From positions 1-11,616 of the forward strand of contig CAYNVS010000070.1 of assembly GCA_964400725.1 (NCBI GenBank): a DNA stretch of 11,616 nt, written 5' to 3'. Numbering within the stretch: the first letter of the stretch is position 1; every line of letters begins with the position of its first letter. Origin of the DNA: CAYNVS01 sp964400725 (GTDB lineage: Bacteria; Myxococcota_A; SURF-8; CAYNVS01). The notes under the pieces were generated by a model. It was not told the origin of the DNA, made no database searches, and saw nothing but the letters and a program-made list of their open reading frames with translations. Positions 1 through 8,337 of the stretch are shown piece after piece. The position numbers and the translations under genes are program-made.

Positions 1-2
1 AC

Positions 3-3000
3 GACGGCCTGCCAATCGTCAAAGGTCAAATTACAAAACACCTGATTCAAGCCAAACGCGGAAGCGATCATAAAGAAGTTACGATTTATATAAAACCGTG
101 GTGCATGTACCCCGAAGCAAATTGCTCAGGCTTAAATACAAATTGCTTCGAAGGATATTGTGACATAGTGTCAGACACATGCCAACAAAAACAGCACCCA
201 GACGAAACATATTGCCAGACGTCAGCCGAATGCTCGATAGGTAAATGCAAGTCTGGCGTATGTGTCGATGAGCCGATTGAAAACGGGACTGCTTGCGAGA
301 CTACCGCAATAGCATGCGCGGGTTCTCCGCAATGCATCAACGGCAAGTGCATTTCAACTGATTTTACTTGTTCCCAAGTAGATGGAAAAGTTTCTATTCA
401 AAATAACAACCAATATTGTAATTGGTTTTGTGGAGTTTTATCTGCTTACGCCATACCTGCATTAGACAAAGATAAATGCTATTATGACTGTCACATTAGT
501 AAATCGGATATATTGAACTTATCATACGAATGCATTAAGAAACATTTGGAAAGCGAGTCTACATCAGAACTTTCAGAATGCCAGACTTCCAACGTTTGCG
601 GCCTGTTGTGTGATTGGCTCTCAAGCGACGGAGGTTGCGGACCTACAATGTTCGATCCTTCTAAAAAAGCTGCATGCATGTCTCATTGTAACGATCCCGC
701 CGAGGGATTAAAGGGTTGCTATTTGACGTCATTTATAACAAATTCCTGTAGAATAGCTTACAAATGCTCGGTATCGAGAGGATGGAACAATCCGACATCA
801 AGCAAATATGACAACCCGACGGAAATTATAATAGAGGGAACGCTGAGCGGAATGGATAATCAGATAGCTGAACTAGAGAGTGCTATCGCAAATAAAATAA
901 GCGTAAAATTCCCGAATCTTCCATCGCAACAAAAATATTCGTTCCTTAAATCGGTTGGATTAGAGACGCCCCATCCTTCCCCAGATGACATGGAGACCTC
1001 CGCAATTACACCGCCGCCAATCGACGTGAACGGACAAAATATTGATTTTGACGAAATATTAAAAAAAGCCAAGGCAATGTCCGTGACTAAATCTATGGAA
1101 TACTCAATTTGGAATCACTATTTCAGTCAATATAACATGGCTTTAAACGCACCAATAGAAGGAGCGTCCGGTGTAATAACTACCTTTAATAGCACTAAGA
1201 AATATTATGGACGAATAAGCGTTTACGAAGTCGATTCGTTTTCGCAGAGTAATTCCTCCGAATCAAAAATAGCCGCTTTGAACGCTATCGGTCATGATGT
1301 TGCCGCTGCTTCCAAAATATCGCAATACGCATTTTTTAGAGTTGCAAATAAAAAAGGGAAGATGTTTGTAATTACAGATTTATATTATAAAAATGATTCC
1401 AACCGCAACAAACGGTATCTTTTCGACGTTGAAAACAATACACTATCCAACACTGCGATATTGTACCCTAAAGACGCTTCCGCGCAGAAAGATTTAAACG
1501 CTTACATTTTTAGCGGCGAATATTACCATAACCAAACTGCGGAGTTAGTAAAACTTAGCAGTCTCTATTATCAACCTGACGCGATCAATGATAAAATTAA
1601 TTATTATTTAGCATATAATCCCAACAGCTTGTATGATCCAACCACTAATAAGAACGCTGATTTTATAATAGAGCAAGAAAATGACGGCGTTCCAAAACCA
1701 CTAGTCCTGTCGGTTGATAATAACTTGCAGACACTAAACACTAATATAATAGTAACGACAAATTTAAACGTAAACGTTGAAGGAATATTGAACCCCAATA
1801 AGCATTTTGAACCTTTGTCCGAACATGGTTGTAAGGCTTCGGAAAACTTTCCAACTTGTCCGCCCCCATGCATGTATGAAAATAGCGCTTATACCAACAC
1901 CCTTAAAATTCTTGATTTAAGTTCAAATCAAATTGTTGGAAGCTACGAAGAACAACCTAAAATAAACGGAGAGTTAAACATTCGATATCAAGAAGACATT
2001 CAAAAATTGATGCTGCAATTATCTGGGTTGACCGCATATTACGATGTGAATAAATGGTCAAATAAAATAAAAGGATGGCACACCATTGCTCCATTAGGCG
2101 ATTTGCGAGTTGTCCTTAATGCGGAAGGTAGCGCTAATTATGTTGATAACGCCAATACTATTAATTTACCATATTGTTCTCAAATAAACTATACTACTTA
2201 TGAATGCGAAATCGAAATATGCTCGCCCCCTATTCCTATTACTTTGCCTATGGTGGATACATTCGCGTCTGTTTCTCCAGCGCTTAACCATGTTACATTA
2301 TATCACGAATTAGGCCATTGGTATGAATATAAAATGTGGGCGCCGTTAGATTCAAAAGGCGGCAGACTCACGGCATTAGTTAGTCCTTACACAGACGACA
2401 CGTTAATGAATAGATTAACGTCTCCTGATTTTGACGCCCTTATCGAAAACGGATTATTTGAATATTTAGCCTACTCAATCACGCGCCATCCCACAATGGA
2501 CGGCTATGGTTCCCAAACAAGTATTTACAAATATTATCCCGATTATGACAATGACTGTTCAAACGACTTAAGTAGACGTTTCTTCGGTATGGCTCCGCGC
2601 GGCGGGTGCAATAAAAATGGCGTCAATTATACTCGTTTTTATCAAACTAATAAAGATCCGCTTTATGAATCTTTCGCATGTTCAGATCCGCAATGGTGCG
2701 GCAAGCCATCAGATCCGCGCATCATACCGAAAGCCTGTTCCCAAGCTTCCAGTCCGAGCAATGTTTTTAGCCGATATCCCAAGGAATGCGGCTCCGAAAT
2801 AAAAACGGTATTAGATAGCTATCAGGAATATATTACACGATATAGATGCTCGCAACTTCAGGATAAAGAAGCCTGCGACCCAGCATATTCATCTATGTTC
2901 TATGAGCCATACATTAAAGATTATTATATAAACTTTATAAGAGGCTCAATGTCTGAAACGAATGCAGCTGCGGAAATGACTGCTTTAACAAAATGTCTCA

Positions 3001-3719
3001 CAAATTATAACACTTATTCCCATTCAAATATAATTGCTGGAGCACTTTGGGATGCTTCAAGTCAGTCTATTTGGTGGAAATGGCTAACGCCAGGATTATC
3101 TTTGGCGACATTCGACAAAACCGAACCAATGGATGATTTTCAAGATTTTCTTTGGACAATGGCAGAAAGCGTTAAGCAATTCTGCGACAATTCGGCTACG
3201 GGAACGCTAGATAATATAATTCTATGCCTATTAAGAACAGATTTAAATCATCTTGATATGGCGTTTGCCAAATTCCACGGATTAAATAGATGGCAATCTA
3301 AAGCAGGTACGCAAGTTTGCGGCATTCCGCCTATTGTAACTACAGGCCAGACTCATTGGAAGACGGATGCACCTTTAGAATTCGAATTCATCAGATGGGG
3401 AGAACCCGACGCGCAAATTAAAATTGAAATTTCATCGGACAAGGAGGCGCTGTACGATTCCTCGAAAAGGAGAGCGGGAACGAACTACTGGACGCTGGAA
3501 GCCAAAACGAACGCACTTACTTCAGACTTTTTCTCTTTTATGAACTACCAAAAAGGATACGGCAAAGCTTCGATTACAAACGCTCAATGGACGCAAATGG
3601 TTAATTCGGGTTCGAAGAAGTTGTTTTACAGAGCCTCTTTCAGCTCATCTCAAACCGGATGTACATACTCAATATATTCCGATGAAAATAACAATCCGCA
3701 TCAAATCGATCTTCTGTAA
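3..3719 (+). CDS. Large cysteine-rich secreted zinc metallopeptidase, 5'-truncated
   Basis: The frame is open from the first bases of the window, so the ATG at 105 is internal and the true start with any signal peptide lies upstream; 1238 residues are visible. Residues about 34-230 are rich in spaced cysteines, like extracellular disulfide-bonded modules. A long middle section without clear motifs follows. HELGH (768-772, bases 2304-2318) is the HExxH zinc signature of metallopeptidases. About 45 residues later comes ENGLFEYLAYS (815-825), resembling the glutamate-ligand helix of gluzincins. HSNIIAGALWD (1007-1017) and AFAKFHGL near the C-terminus recall fungalysin/thermolysin-like C-terminal segments. 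These support an extracellular protease, but the exact peptidase family is my inference. The gene ends 20 bp before the next cysteine-rich gene, suggesting co-transcription. At about 38-40% GC it differs from the R-M genes downstream. Substrate unknown. Confidence 0.85.
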   Translation, partial: DGLPIVKGQITKHLIQAKRGSDHKEVTIYIKPWCMYPEANCSGLNTNCFEGYCDIVSDTCQQKQHPDETYCQTSAECSIGKCKSGVCVDEPIENGTACETTAIACAGSPQCINGKCISTDFTCSQVDGKVSIQNNNQYCNWFCGVLSAYAIPALDKDKCYYDCHISKSDILNLSYECIKKHLESESTSELSECQTSNVCGLLCDWLSSDGGCGPTMFDPSKKAACMSHCNDPAEGLKGCYLTSFITNSCRIAYKCSVSRGWNNPTSSKYDNPTEIIIEGTLSGMDNQIAELESAIANKISVKFPNLPSQQKYSFLKSVGLETPHPSPDDMETSAITPPPIDVNGQNIDFDEILKKAKAMSVTKSMEYSIWNHYFSQYNMALNAPIEGASGVITTFNSTKKYYGRISVYEVDSFSQSNSSESKIAALNAIGHDVAAASKISQYAFFRVANKKGKMFVITDLYYKNDSNRNKRYLFDVENNTLSNTAILYPKDASAQKDLNAYIFSGEYYHNQTAELVKLSSLYYQPDAINDKINYYLAYNPNSLYDPTTNKNADFIIEQENDGVPKPLVLSVDNNLQTLNTNIIVTTNLNVNVEGILNPNKHFEPLSEHGCKASENFPTCPPPCMYENSAYTNTLKILDLSSNQIVGSYEEQPKINGELNIRYQEDIQKLMLQLSGLTAYYDVNKWSNKIKGWHTIAPLGDLRVVLNAEGSANYVDNANTINLPYCSQINYTTYECEIEICSPPIPITLPMVDTFASVSPALNHVTLYHELGHWYEYKMWAPLDSKGGRLTALVSPYTDDTLMNRLTSPDFDALIENGLFEYLAYSITRHPTMDGYGSQTSIYKYYPDYDNDCSNDLSRRFFGMAPRGGCNKNGVNYTRFYQTNKDPLYESFACSDPQWCGKPSDPRIIPKACSQASSPSNVFSRYPKECGSEIKTVLDSYQEYITRYRCSQLQDKEACDPAYSSMFYEPYIKDYYINFIRGSMSETNAAAEMTALTKCLTNYNTYSHSNIIAGALWDASSQSIWWKWLTPGLSLATFDKTEPMDDFQDFLWTMAESVKQFCDNSATGTLDNIILCLLRTDLNHLDMAFAKFHGLNRWQSKAGTQVCGIPPIVTTGQTHWKTDAPLEFEFIRWGEPDAQIKIEISSDKEALYDSSKRRAGTNYWTLEAKTNALTSDFFSFMNYQKGYGKASITNAQWTQMVNSGSKKLFYRASFSSSQTGCTYSIYSDENNNPHQIDLL

Positions 3720-3729
3720 AAGATTTTTC

Positions 3730-3733
3730 GAGG
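3730..3733 (+). promoter_or_regulatory. Shine-Dalgarno site that sets the start at 3740
   Basis: GAGG lies 6 nt upstream of the ATG at 3740. The in-frame TTG at 3734 is too close to this site to be used, so the ATG is the better start. Confidence 0.6.
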
Positions 3734-3739
3734 TTGACT

Positions 3740-4852
3740 ATGTCAAAGTCGTATATGGTAATTATTGCTATGTTATTAACTCCTTGTGGGCTCATCACGG
3801 CATTAACGCCTATATCCTGTTCGGGAATAAAACAAGTTGGAGAGTTCGATTCAGAAGGAGATTTGCCGGACTTGTTAGATGAAGAAGATGACAACGAGAA
3901 TGCATCGGATTCCGACGAAGATACATTGGACGAATCGAATTTTGATGAGGAAAATTCGGAAAATGAGTCGATCGACGAGCTAATATCTGAAAGCGAAGAG
4001 GAAAACGACCTTGATCTTGATTATGCAGGAGAGATTGAATTCAGCGAAAACGAAGATAATGAATACGATATGATCGATGAAAATACAAACGAAGAATCCG
4101 AGGATGATTCTTTAGACGAAGCAAATGAATCAGAACATATGACTCGATGGGAATTTATAACGAATATTGTTTGCGCAAATACAGAAAATTGCGGGCAGGG
4201 CTTGTTTTGCCTTAAACGATCAAACCAAAACGAAGGCATTTGCGTTAAAAATTGCGACCCGACAACAGATTGCCCTCTAAGGTTATGCGGCGAAGGTTGT
4301 CCTTCTGGAAAATCCTGCCCTTGTCAGAACGGAGCTCAATGCACATGGGACGTACAGGAACCTTATCCGACTTGCAAACAGAAATGTAGCAGCAATAACA
4401 TTGTTTTCGATTGTCTTTGGGGACAAGTCTGCATGCACCAATCACTCCCTCAAGGTTCAGAAAACAGCGATGGGACATGCGTTACAGGAGATCCCGAAAG
4501 AACAGACGGTTGTCCAAAACCTTTATTTGCGTCCGCGTTATTTAAGGGAGATTGTTTTCCCATACCGGGAACTCCATGCGATATAAAATGCCCCCCAGGA
4601 TATGGCTGTTCGGATGGGCATTGCAAAATTATGTGTCCTAACTGCGGCTCTATCACTCAATGTACATGGCGAACAGCGCCTTTTTGCGCCACCGATAACG
4701 AGTGTTTGTCCGAAGGTAAATTATGCAATTCAGATAACCTGCCCTGTTGTGGAACAAATCGTTGTTGTAAAATCACAACAGACGAAAATAAGTTAGGTTA
4801 TTGCATGCCTGATAAAGACTGTTTTACTGGAAATTTCCTAGATCCTTACTAA
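3740..4852 (+). CDS. Exported protein with acidic linker and cysteine-rich C-terminal domain
   Basis: A 370-residue protein that I do not recognise as a named family. It starts with a short basic end (MSKS) and a hydrophobic segment (about residues 5-25), a likely signal peptide. Cys27 (TPISC) could be a lipidation site, but Pro at -3 is not a good lipobox. Residues 34-133 form an extreme acidic tract: 49 of 100 are Asp/Glu and none is Lys or Arg, probably a disordered spacer. The remaining 237 residues hold 34 cysteines in repeated short-spaced patterns (such as CGEGCPSGKSCPC), typical of secreted disulfide-rich or EGF-like modules. No catalytic motif is visible. It follows the metallopeptidase gene by 20 bp with its own ribosome site, so the two are probably an operon and may act together at the cell surface. 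Possible roles are adhesin, surface lipoprotein or protease partner. Confidence 0.85.
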   Translation: MSKSYMVIIAMLLTPCGLITALTPISCSGIKQVGEFDSEGDLPDLLDEEDDNENASDSDEDTLDESNFDEENSENESIDELISESEEENDLDLDYAGEIEFSENEDNEYDMIDENTNEESEDDSLDEANESEHMTRWEFITNIVCANTENCGQGLFCLKRSNQNEGICVKNCDPTTDCPLRLCGEGCPSGKSCPCQNGAQCTWDVQEPYPTCKQKCSSNNIVFDCLWGQVCMHQSLPQGSENSDGTCVTGDPERTDGCPKPLFASALFKGDCFPIPGTPCDIKCPPGYGCSDGHCKIMCPNCGSITQCTWRTAPFCATDNECLSEGKLCNSDNLPCCGTNRCCKITTDENKLGYCMPDKDCFTGNFLDPY

Positions 4853-5059
4853 AATTTAACAGATGCTCTGCGCCTCGAAATTTCTGACGGTTTTAAATTA
4901 GTAATAAAATGAACGAAACTTAACGAACGGCAATAAAGGTCCATTCTCAAACTTCCCCCTACTCCCCATAGGCGAAGTTCCCCTCTGACGGGCAGGCAGT
5001 CTTTACGCCCGGTTGCGGTCGGCGAGACGGCGTGATAGGCGAAGCTGTTTTTCGAGCAA

Positions 5060-5096
5060 GGAGCCGTATGCGGAGACGATTTTGCGTTACGCTTAC
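5060..5096 (+). other. Possible degenerate group II intron domain V remnant
   Basis: The 14 bases GGAGCCGTATGCGG (5060-5073) match the 5' strand of typical bacterial group II intron domain V, including the AGC triad. About ten bases later, TTACGCTTAC can pair imperfectly with it (AGCCGTA against TACGCTT, 6 of 7 including one G-U). The inner stem and GAAA-type loop are not clear, and no reverse transcriptase gene lies upstream. It may be a decayed 3' end of an intron or a chance match. Confidence 0.15.
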
Positions 5097-5122
5097 TGCT
5101 TGATAAATTTATGTATTTATTC

Positions 5123-5150
5123 TTGCCAGAGGACGCTTATTGGCTATAAA
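5123..5150 (+). promoter_or_regulatory. Candidate sigma70-type promoter of the res gene
   Basis: TTGCCA (5123-5128) and TATAAA (5145-5150) are each one base from the -35 and -10 consensus, with a 16-bp spacer. Transcription would begin near 5157, giving a leader of about 34 nt that contains the ribosome site AAGGTG (5178-5183), 7 nt before the ATG at 5191. This is a pattern match only. Confidence 0.45.
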
Positions 5151-5190
5151 ATGCAAAATTAGTTGGAATTTTACAAGAAGGTGAACCGCA

Positions 5191-7149
5191 ATGAAGTCAG
5201 TCGTAATAGAAAATCCTATAATAAATTCGCCATTCAATGAACCGGCTCGCCATTTCAAGTTTGACGAGGAAGGCATAACGAATGTTATCGTCGAGAAACG
5301 CCGCGAGAGCGCGTACTTTATTCCGATTGCCAAGCCTCGTAAGAAGGGGAAGACGCCGAGCCTTTTTCAAACCGAGTGGACGGAGGACCGTTTACAGGAG
5401 AATAAATTTATAAATCAGGTCCGCGAGCAGGTCGCCAAATGGCGCATGGGCGGTTATAACGGAGTTACGAGAACGACCAAGCGTCTGCTTGACTATTGGA
5501 CGGCTCCCGAGCGCGAAAAGCGTTTGTTCTTCTGCCAGATTGAGGCGTTAGAGACGGCAATCTTTTTGACCGAAATCGCCGCCAAATACGGTTATTCATG
5601 GATTGAAAACGATTTGCGGAAATATAACGAAGAGGCCAATCCCGGTCTGCCGCTTAGAGTAGCGTTTAAAATGGCGACCGGCAGCGGTAAAACCGTTGTC
5701 ATGGCGATGGTCATAGCTTGGCAGGCTTTAAACAAGTTTGAAAACCAGCAGGACAAACGCTTTTCAGACGCCTTTCTAATTGCGACGCCGGGCATAACTA
5801 TACGCGACAGGCTGCGAGTCCTGCTGCCGAACGACCCGGAAAACTACTATCGCCAGCGCGACATAATTCCGCCCGAACTTTTACAGCAATTGCAAAAAGC
5901 AAAATTTGTAATTACCAATTTTCATTCGTTTTTACTTCGGGAAACAATTAATACGGGCAAGCTGACTAAATCAATCTTAAATAAGGGCGGCGGCGGGCTT
6001 TTCACCGAGACGCCGGAACAGATGGTTCGCCGTGTATGCCGCGAATTCGGAAACAAAAAAGGTATAATCGTCATTAACGACGAAGCTCACCATTGCTACC
6101 GCCACAAAGTAGACGGAGAGACCGAGCTTGTAAAGGGCGACGACAAAGACGAGATAGAGAAGCGCGAAAAATACGCCCGCGTATGGATTTCCGGCCTTGA
6201 GGCGGTTAATAAAAAAATCGGAGTCAAAGTCGTTTACGATTTATCCGCTACGCCGTTTTTTCTTCGCGGCTCAGGCTACCCGGAAGCTACTCTGTTTCCG
6301 TGGGTTGTGTCGGATTTCAGCTTAATAGACGCCATCGAATCCGGCATCGTCAAAGTGCCGAGAGTCCCCGTTTCCGACGATTCGATGGTCGGAGAGCTGC
6401 CTACCTATCGCGATATTTGGACTCATATTCGCGGGCATCTGCCGAAAAAAGGCAGAGGAACTAAAACCGTTACGGGAGAACCCGTTTTGCCGCCGGAGCT
6501 CGAAGGCGCCATTCAAAGTCTCTATGGAAACTACCAAAAGTATTACGAGCAGTGGAGCCGGGACGCAGAGGCGAAAGCGAAAGGCGCTACTCCTCCGGTA
6601 TTTATTGCGGTTTGCAACAATACAAACGTTTCAAAGCTGGTTTACGATTACGTTTCCGGTTATGAGAAGGAACTGCCCGACGGACAAACCGTTTTGGTTC
6701 CGGGCAAACTGCCTGTTTTCAACAACGTCGATCAGGGCGCATGGTCGGCCATACCGAACAGCATACTCATTGACAGCGAGCAGCTTGAGTCGGAGGAGCC
6801 TATAAGCGACGAATTCAAGCGAATGGCATTTGCGCAGATTGCGAAATTTAAAGACGAATACCGTCAAAGGTTTCCTGAACGGGACGCTGAAAAGCTGTCC
6901 GATAAAGACATTCTGCGAGAGGTGATGAATACGGTCGGCAAGGCCGGCAAGCTCGGAGAGCATATAAAGTGCGTCGTGTCGGTGTCGATGCTGACCGAAG
7001 GGTGGGACGCAAGCACGGTAACGCATATTCTAGGCGTAAGGGCCTTCGGCACGCAGCTGCTGTGCGAGCAGGTGGTTGGACGCGGACTGCGTCGCAGAAG
7101 TTACGCCGTCGAAAAAAGCGGCATTGAAAAGTCAACGGCAAGACGATAG
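5191..7149 (+). CDS. res: Type III-like restriction enzyme Res subunit, helicase part (frameshifted)
   Basis: This is the N-terminal 652 codons of a DEAD/DEAH superfamily 2 helicase-endonuclease that normally cuts unmodified DNA with a Mod partner. Visible motifs are Walker A ATGSGKT (162-168), motif II DEAH (297-300), motif III SAT (352-354), motif V GWD (604-606) and motif VI QVVGRGLRR (627-635). An in-frame TGA at 5182 and a good ribosome site fix the ATG at 5191. The frame ends 14 codons after motif VI in a short unrelated tail, STARR. Clear continuation of the same protein lies in the -1 frame from 7128. Restoring one A in the run at 7127-7130 would join them into about 1016 residues, a normal Res length. 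As written, the product keeps the whole helicase core but lacks the nuclease domain. Overall it resembles the large Res proteins paired with roughly 900-residue Mods. Confidence 0.9.
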   Translation: MKSVVIENPIINSPFNEPARHFKFDEEGITNVIVEKRRESAYFIPIAKPRKKGKTPSLFQTEWTEDRLQENKFINQVREQVAKWRMGGYNGVTRTTKRLLDYWTAPEREKRLFFCQIEALETAIFLTEIAAKYGYSWIENDLRKYNEEANPGLPLRVAFKMATGSGKTVVMAMVIAWQALNKFENQQDKRFSDAFLIATPGITIRDRLRVLLPNDPENYYRQRDIIPPELLQQLQKAKFVITNFHSFLLRETINTGKLTKSILNKGGGGLFTETPEQMVRRVCREFGNKKGIIVINDEAHHCYRHKVDGETELVKGDDKDEIEKREKYARVWISGLEAVNKKIGVKVVYDLSATPFFLRGSGYPEATLFPWVVSDFSLIDAIESGIVKVPRVPVSDDSMVGELPTYRDIWTHIRGHLPKKGRGTKTVTGEPVLPPELEGAIQSLYGNYQKYYEQWSRDAEAKAKGATPPVFIAVCNNTNVSKLVYDYVSGYEKELPDGQTVLVPGKLPVFNNVDQGAWSAIPNSILIDSEQLESEEPISDEFKRMAFAQIAKFKDEYRQRFPERDAEKLSDKDILREVMNTVGKAGKLGEHIKCVVSVSMLTEGWDASTVTHILGVRAFGTQLLCEQVVGRGLRRRSYAVEKSGIEKSTARR

Positions 7150-8240
7150 AAATCGAATCCTTCCCGGTTGAGTACGCTGAAGTTTACGGCGTCCCTTTTT
7201 CGTTTATTCCGTGCGCGGGCTCTTCAAAACAGCCGCAAATTGGGCCGACGCCCACGCGAGTCAGGGCGCTTGAAGAGCGGAAGGAATGCGAAATCCGCTT
7301 TCCGAATCTGTGCGGTTACCGCTACAAGCTGCCGAGCGACAAACTGACGTTTAAAATTAGCAAAGATTCGACGCATATATTATCGACGAAAGAGCTTGCG
7401 ACAAAAACGGAAAATGCCCCTATCGTCGGTCAGTCAAGCGTTCATTCGCTGGACGAGCTTAAAAAATACAGGCCGAACCAAATAGCCTTTTTGCTGGCAA
7501 AACTTGTTCTTGAAAAGTATTTCCGAAACGACGGCGTTGATGTAACCGAGCGAGGAGACGAGCACATATTCGACAATGAAGTAAAAGCGTGGCTGTTTCC
7601 GCAGCTGCTTGATATTTCAAAGAAATGGCTTTCGCAGTGCGTAGTATGCCAGGACAACACGTTTCCGCAAATGCTGCTTCTGCTTTCGCTGGCTCACGAC
7701 GCCGCAGACAGGATTTACCGCTCTATTGTTTCCGGCGCCGAAGGCGAAGCTCGGACGATTTTACCCATACTTGTACCTTACAACTCCGAAGGCTCGACGA
7801 AATATGTCGATTTCGACACCCGCCGACCGGTGTATGCGACAAATAAAAACAAGTGCCATGTTTCGCACGTTGTATGCGATACGACGATGTGGGAACAAAA
7901 AATGGCGCAGACGCTCGAAGACATGGACAACGTGGTTCATTACGTTAAAAACTCGGGGTTGAACTTCAATATTCCGTATTCATTCAACGGCGAACAGCGA
8001 AACTACGTCCCCGACTTTATCGCCCGCATCGACGACGGACATGGCGGTAATGATTTATTGAACGTAATACTGGAAGTAACGGGCGAAAAGCGGCCCGACA
8101 AAGAGGCCAAAACCGCCACTGTGCGCAATTTGTGGGTTCCGGCTGTAAACAACGGCGGTCAGTTCGGGCGGTGGGCGTTTGCCGAAGTGCGCGACCCGTG
8201 TAACGCCAAGAACGAGATAAAGAATCAGTTGAAAATTTAA
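7128..8240 (+). pseudogene. res: C-terminal endonuclease part of the frameshifted res gene
   Basis: This is the out-of-frame continuation of the Res protein, open from just after a TGA at 7125-7127. It begins VNGKTIEIESFPVEYAEVYG, which joins well to the helicase end. No ATG or GTG start or ribosome site exists near its beginning; the first in-frame start-like codon is a TTG at 7491 inside conserved sequence, so independent translation is unlikely. The C-terminal YVPDF (Pro-Asp at 8010-8015) followed about 20 residues later by ILEVTGEK (Glu at 8073) fits a PD-(D/E)xK nuclease core, although Thr stands where the usual Lys of ExK is expected. From memory EVTG is usual in this subfamily, so I do not treat it as a lesion. 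It ends WVPAVNNGGQFGRWAF and a short tail, a complete C-terminus. The TAA at 8238 abuts the first GC-rich repeat. Confidence 0.85.
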
Positions 8241-8323
8241 CCCCGCCCCCTTCCCCTCCCCGTATTGCGGGGAGGGGCTAAGTTCCTCCCCCTGCGCGAC
8301 GGGGGGAGGTTAGGCGGGGGGTA
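8239..8323 (+). repeat. GC-rich palindromic repeat, copy 1
   Basis: An 85-bp element that matches 8703-8787 at 84 of 85 positions; the one difference is G8282 against C8746. It folds into two strong hairpins: a 10-bp stem CCCCTCCCCG (8253-8262) with CGGGGAGGGG (8268-8277) and a 5-nt loop, and an 8-bp stem CCTCCCCC (8285-8292) with GGGGGAGG (8302-8309), extended by CTAA/TTAG across a 3-nt bulge. Outer arms CCCCGCC (8241-8247) and GGCGGGG (8313-8319) can close a three-way junction. No T-tract follows, so it is not a classic terminator. It begins at the res stop codon. Confidence 0.95.
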
Positions 8324-8337
8324 AAAAGGTTTAAAAG

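Larger units (their letters stand above)
4853..5190 (+). other. 338-bp intergenic region between the AT-rich pair and the R-M island
   Basis: No convincing ORF, tRNA or strong terminator is seen. It contains a possible small hairpin (CGGGC 4989-4993 pairing with GCCCG 5007-5011, 13-nt loop), a weak 6-bp inverted repeat (AACTTC 4950-4955 and GAAGTT 4974-4979), a group II intron domain V-like stretch near 5060-5096 and a candidate promoter at 5123-5150. Its middle (about 4950-5075) is more GC-rich than the gene to its left. This is where base composition changes from the cysteine-rich genes to the R-M genes, so it probably contains the left border of an acquired segment. Confidence 0.6.

Noticed and set aside
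105..107. ATG at 105 as the start of the metallopeptidase gene
   Set aside because: The same frame is open back to base 3 with plausible protein sequence, and no ribosome site precedes the ATG.
3734..3736. TTG at 3734 as the start of the acidic cysteine-rich protein
   Set aside because: It abuts the GAGG site; the ATG at 3740 has proper spacing.
4245..4656. Minus-strand frames opposite the cysteine-rich gene
   Set aside because: They have no ribosome sites or family features and overlap a coherent cysteine-patterned protein on the + strand.
7111..7131. Programmed -1 ribosomal frameshift in res
   Set aside because: A slip at the A6 run (7112-7117) would meet the TGA at 7125, and GAAAAG at 7126-7131 is not a canonical slippery heptamer with good re-pairing. 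A missing A is simpler.
7491..8240. Independent gene starting at TTG 7491
   Set aside because: The open frame and Res-like sequence continue upstream to 7128, and there is no ribosome site; this is the 3' part of res.
8241..8323. Rho-independent terminator after res
   Set aside because: Strong hairpins but no T-tract; the same element recurs before mod, and the genes look co-transcribed.
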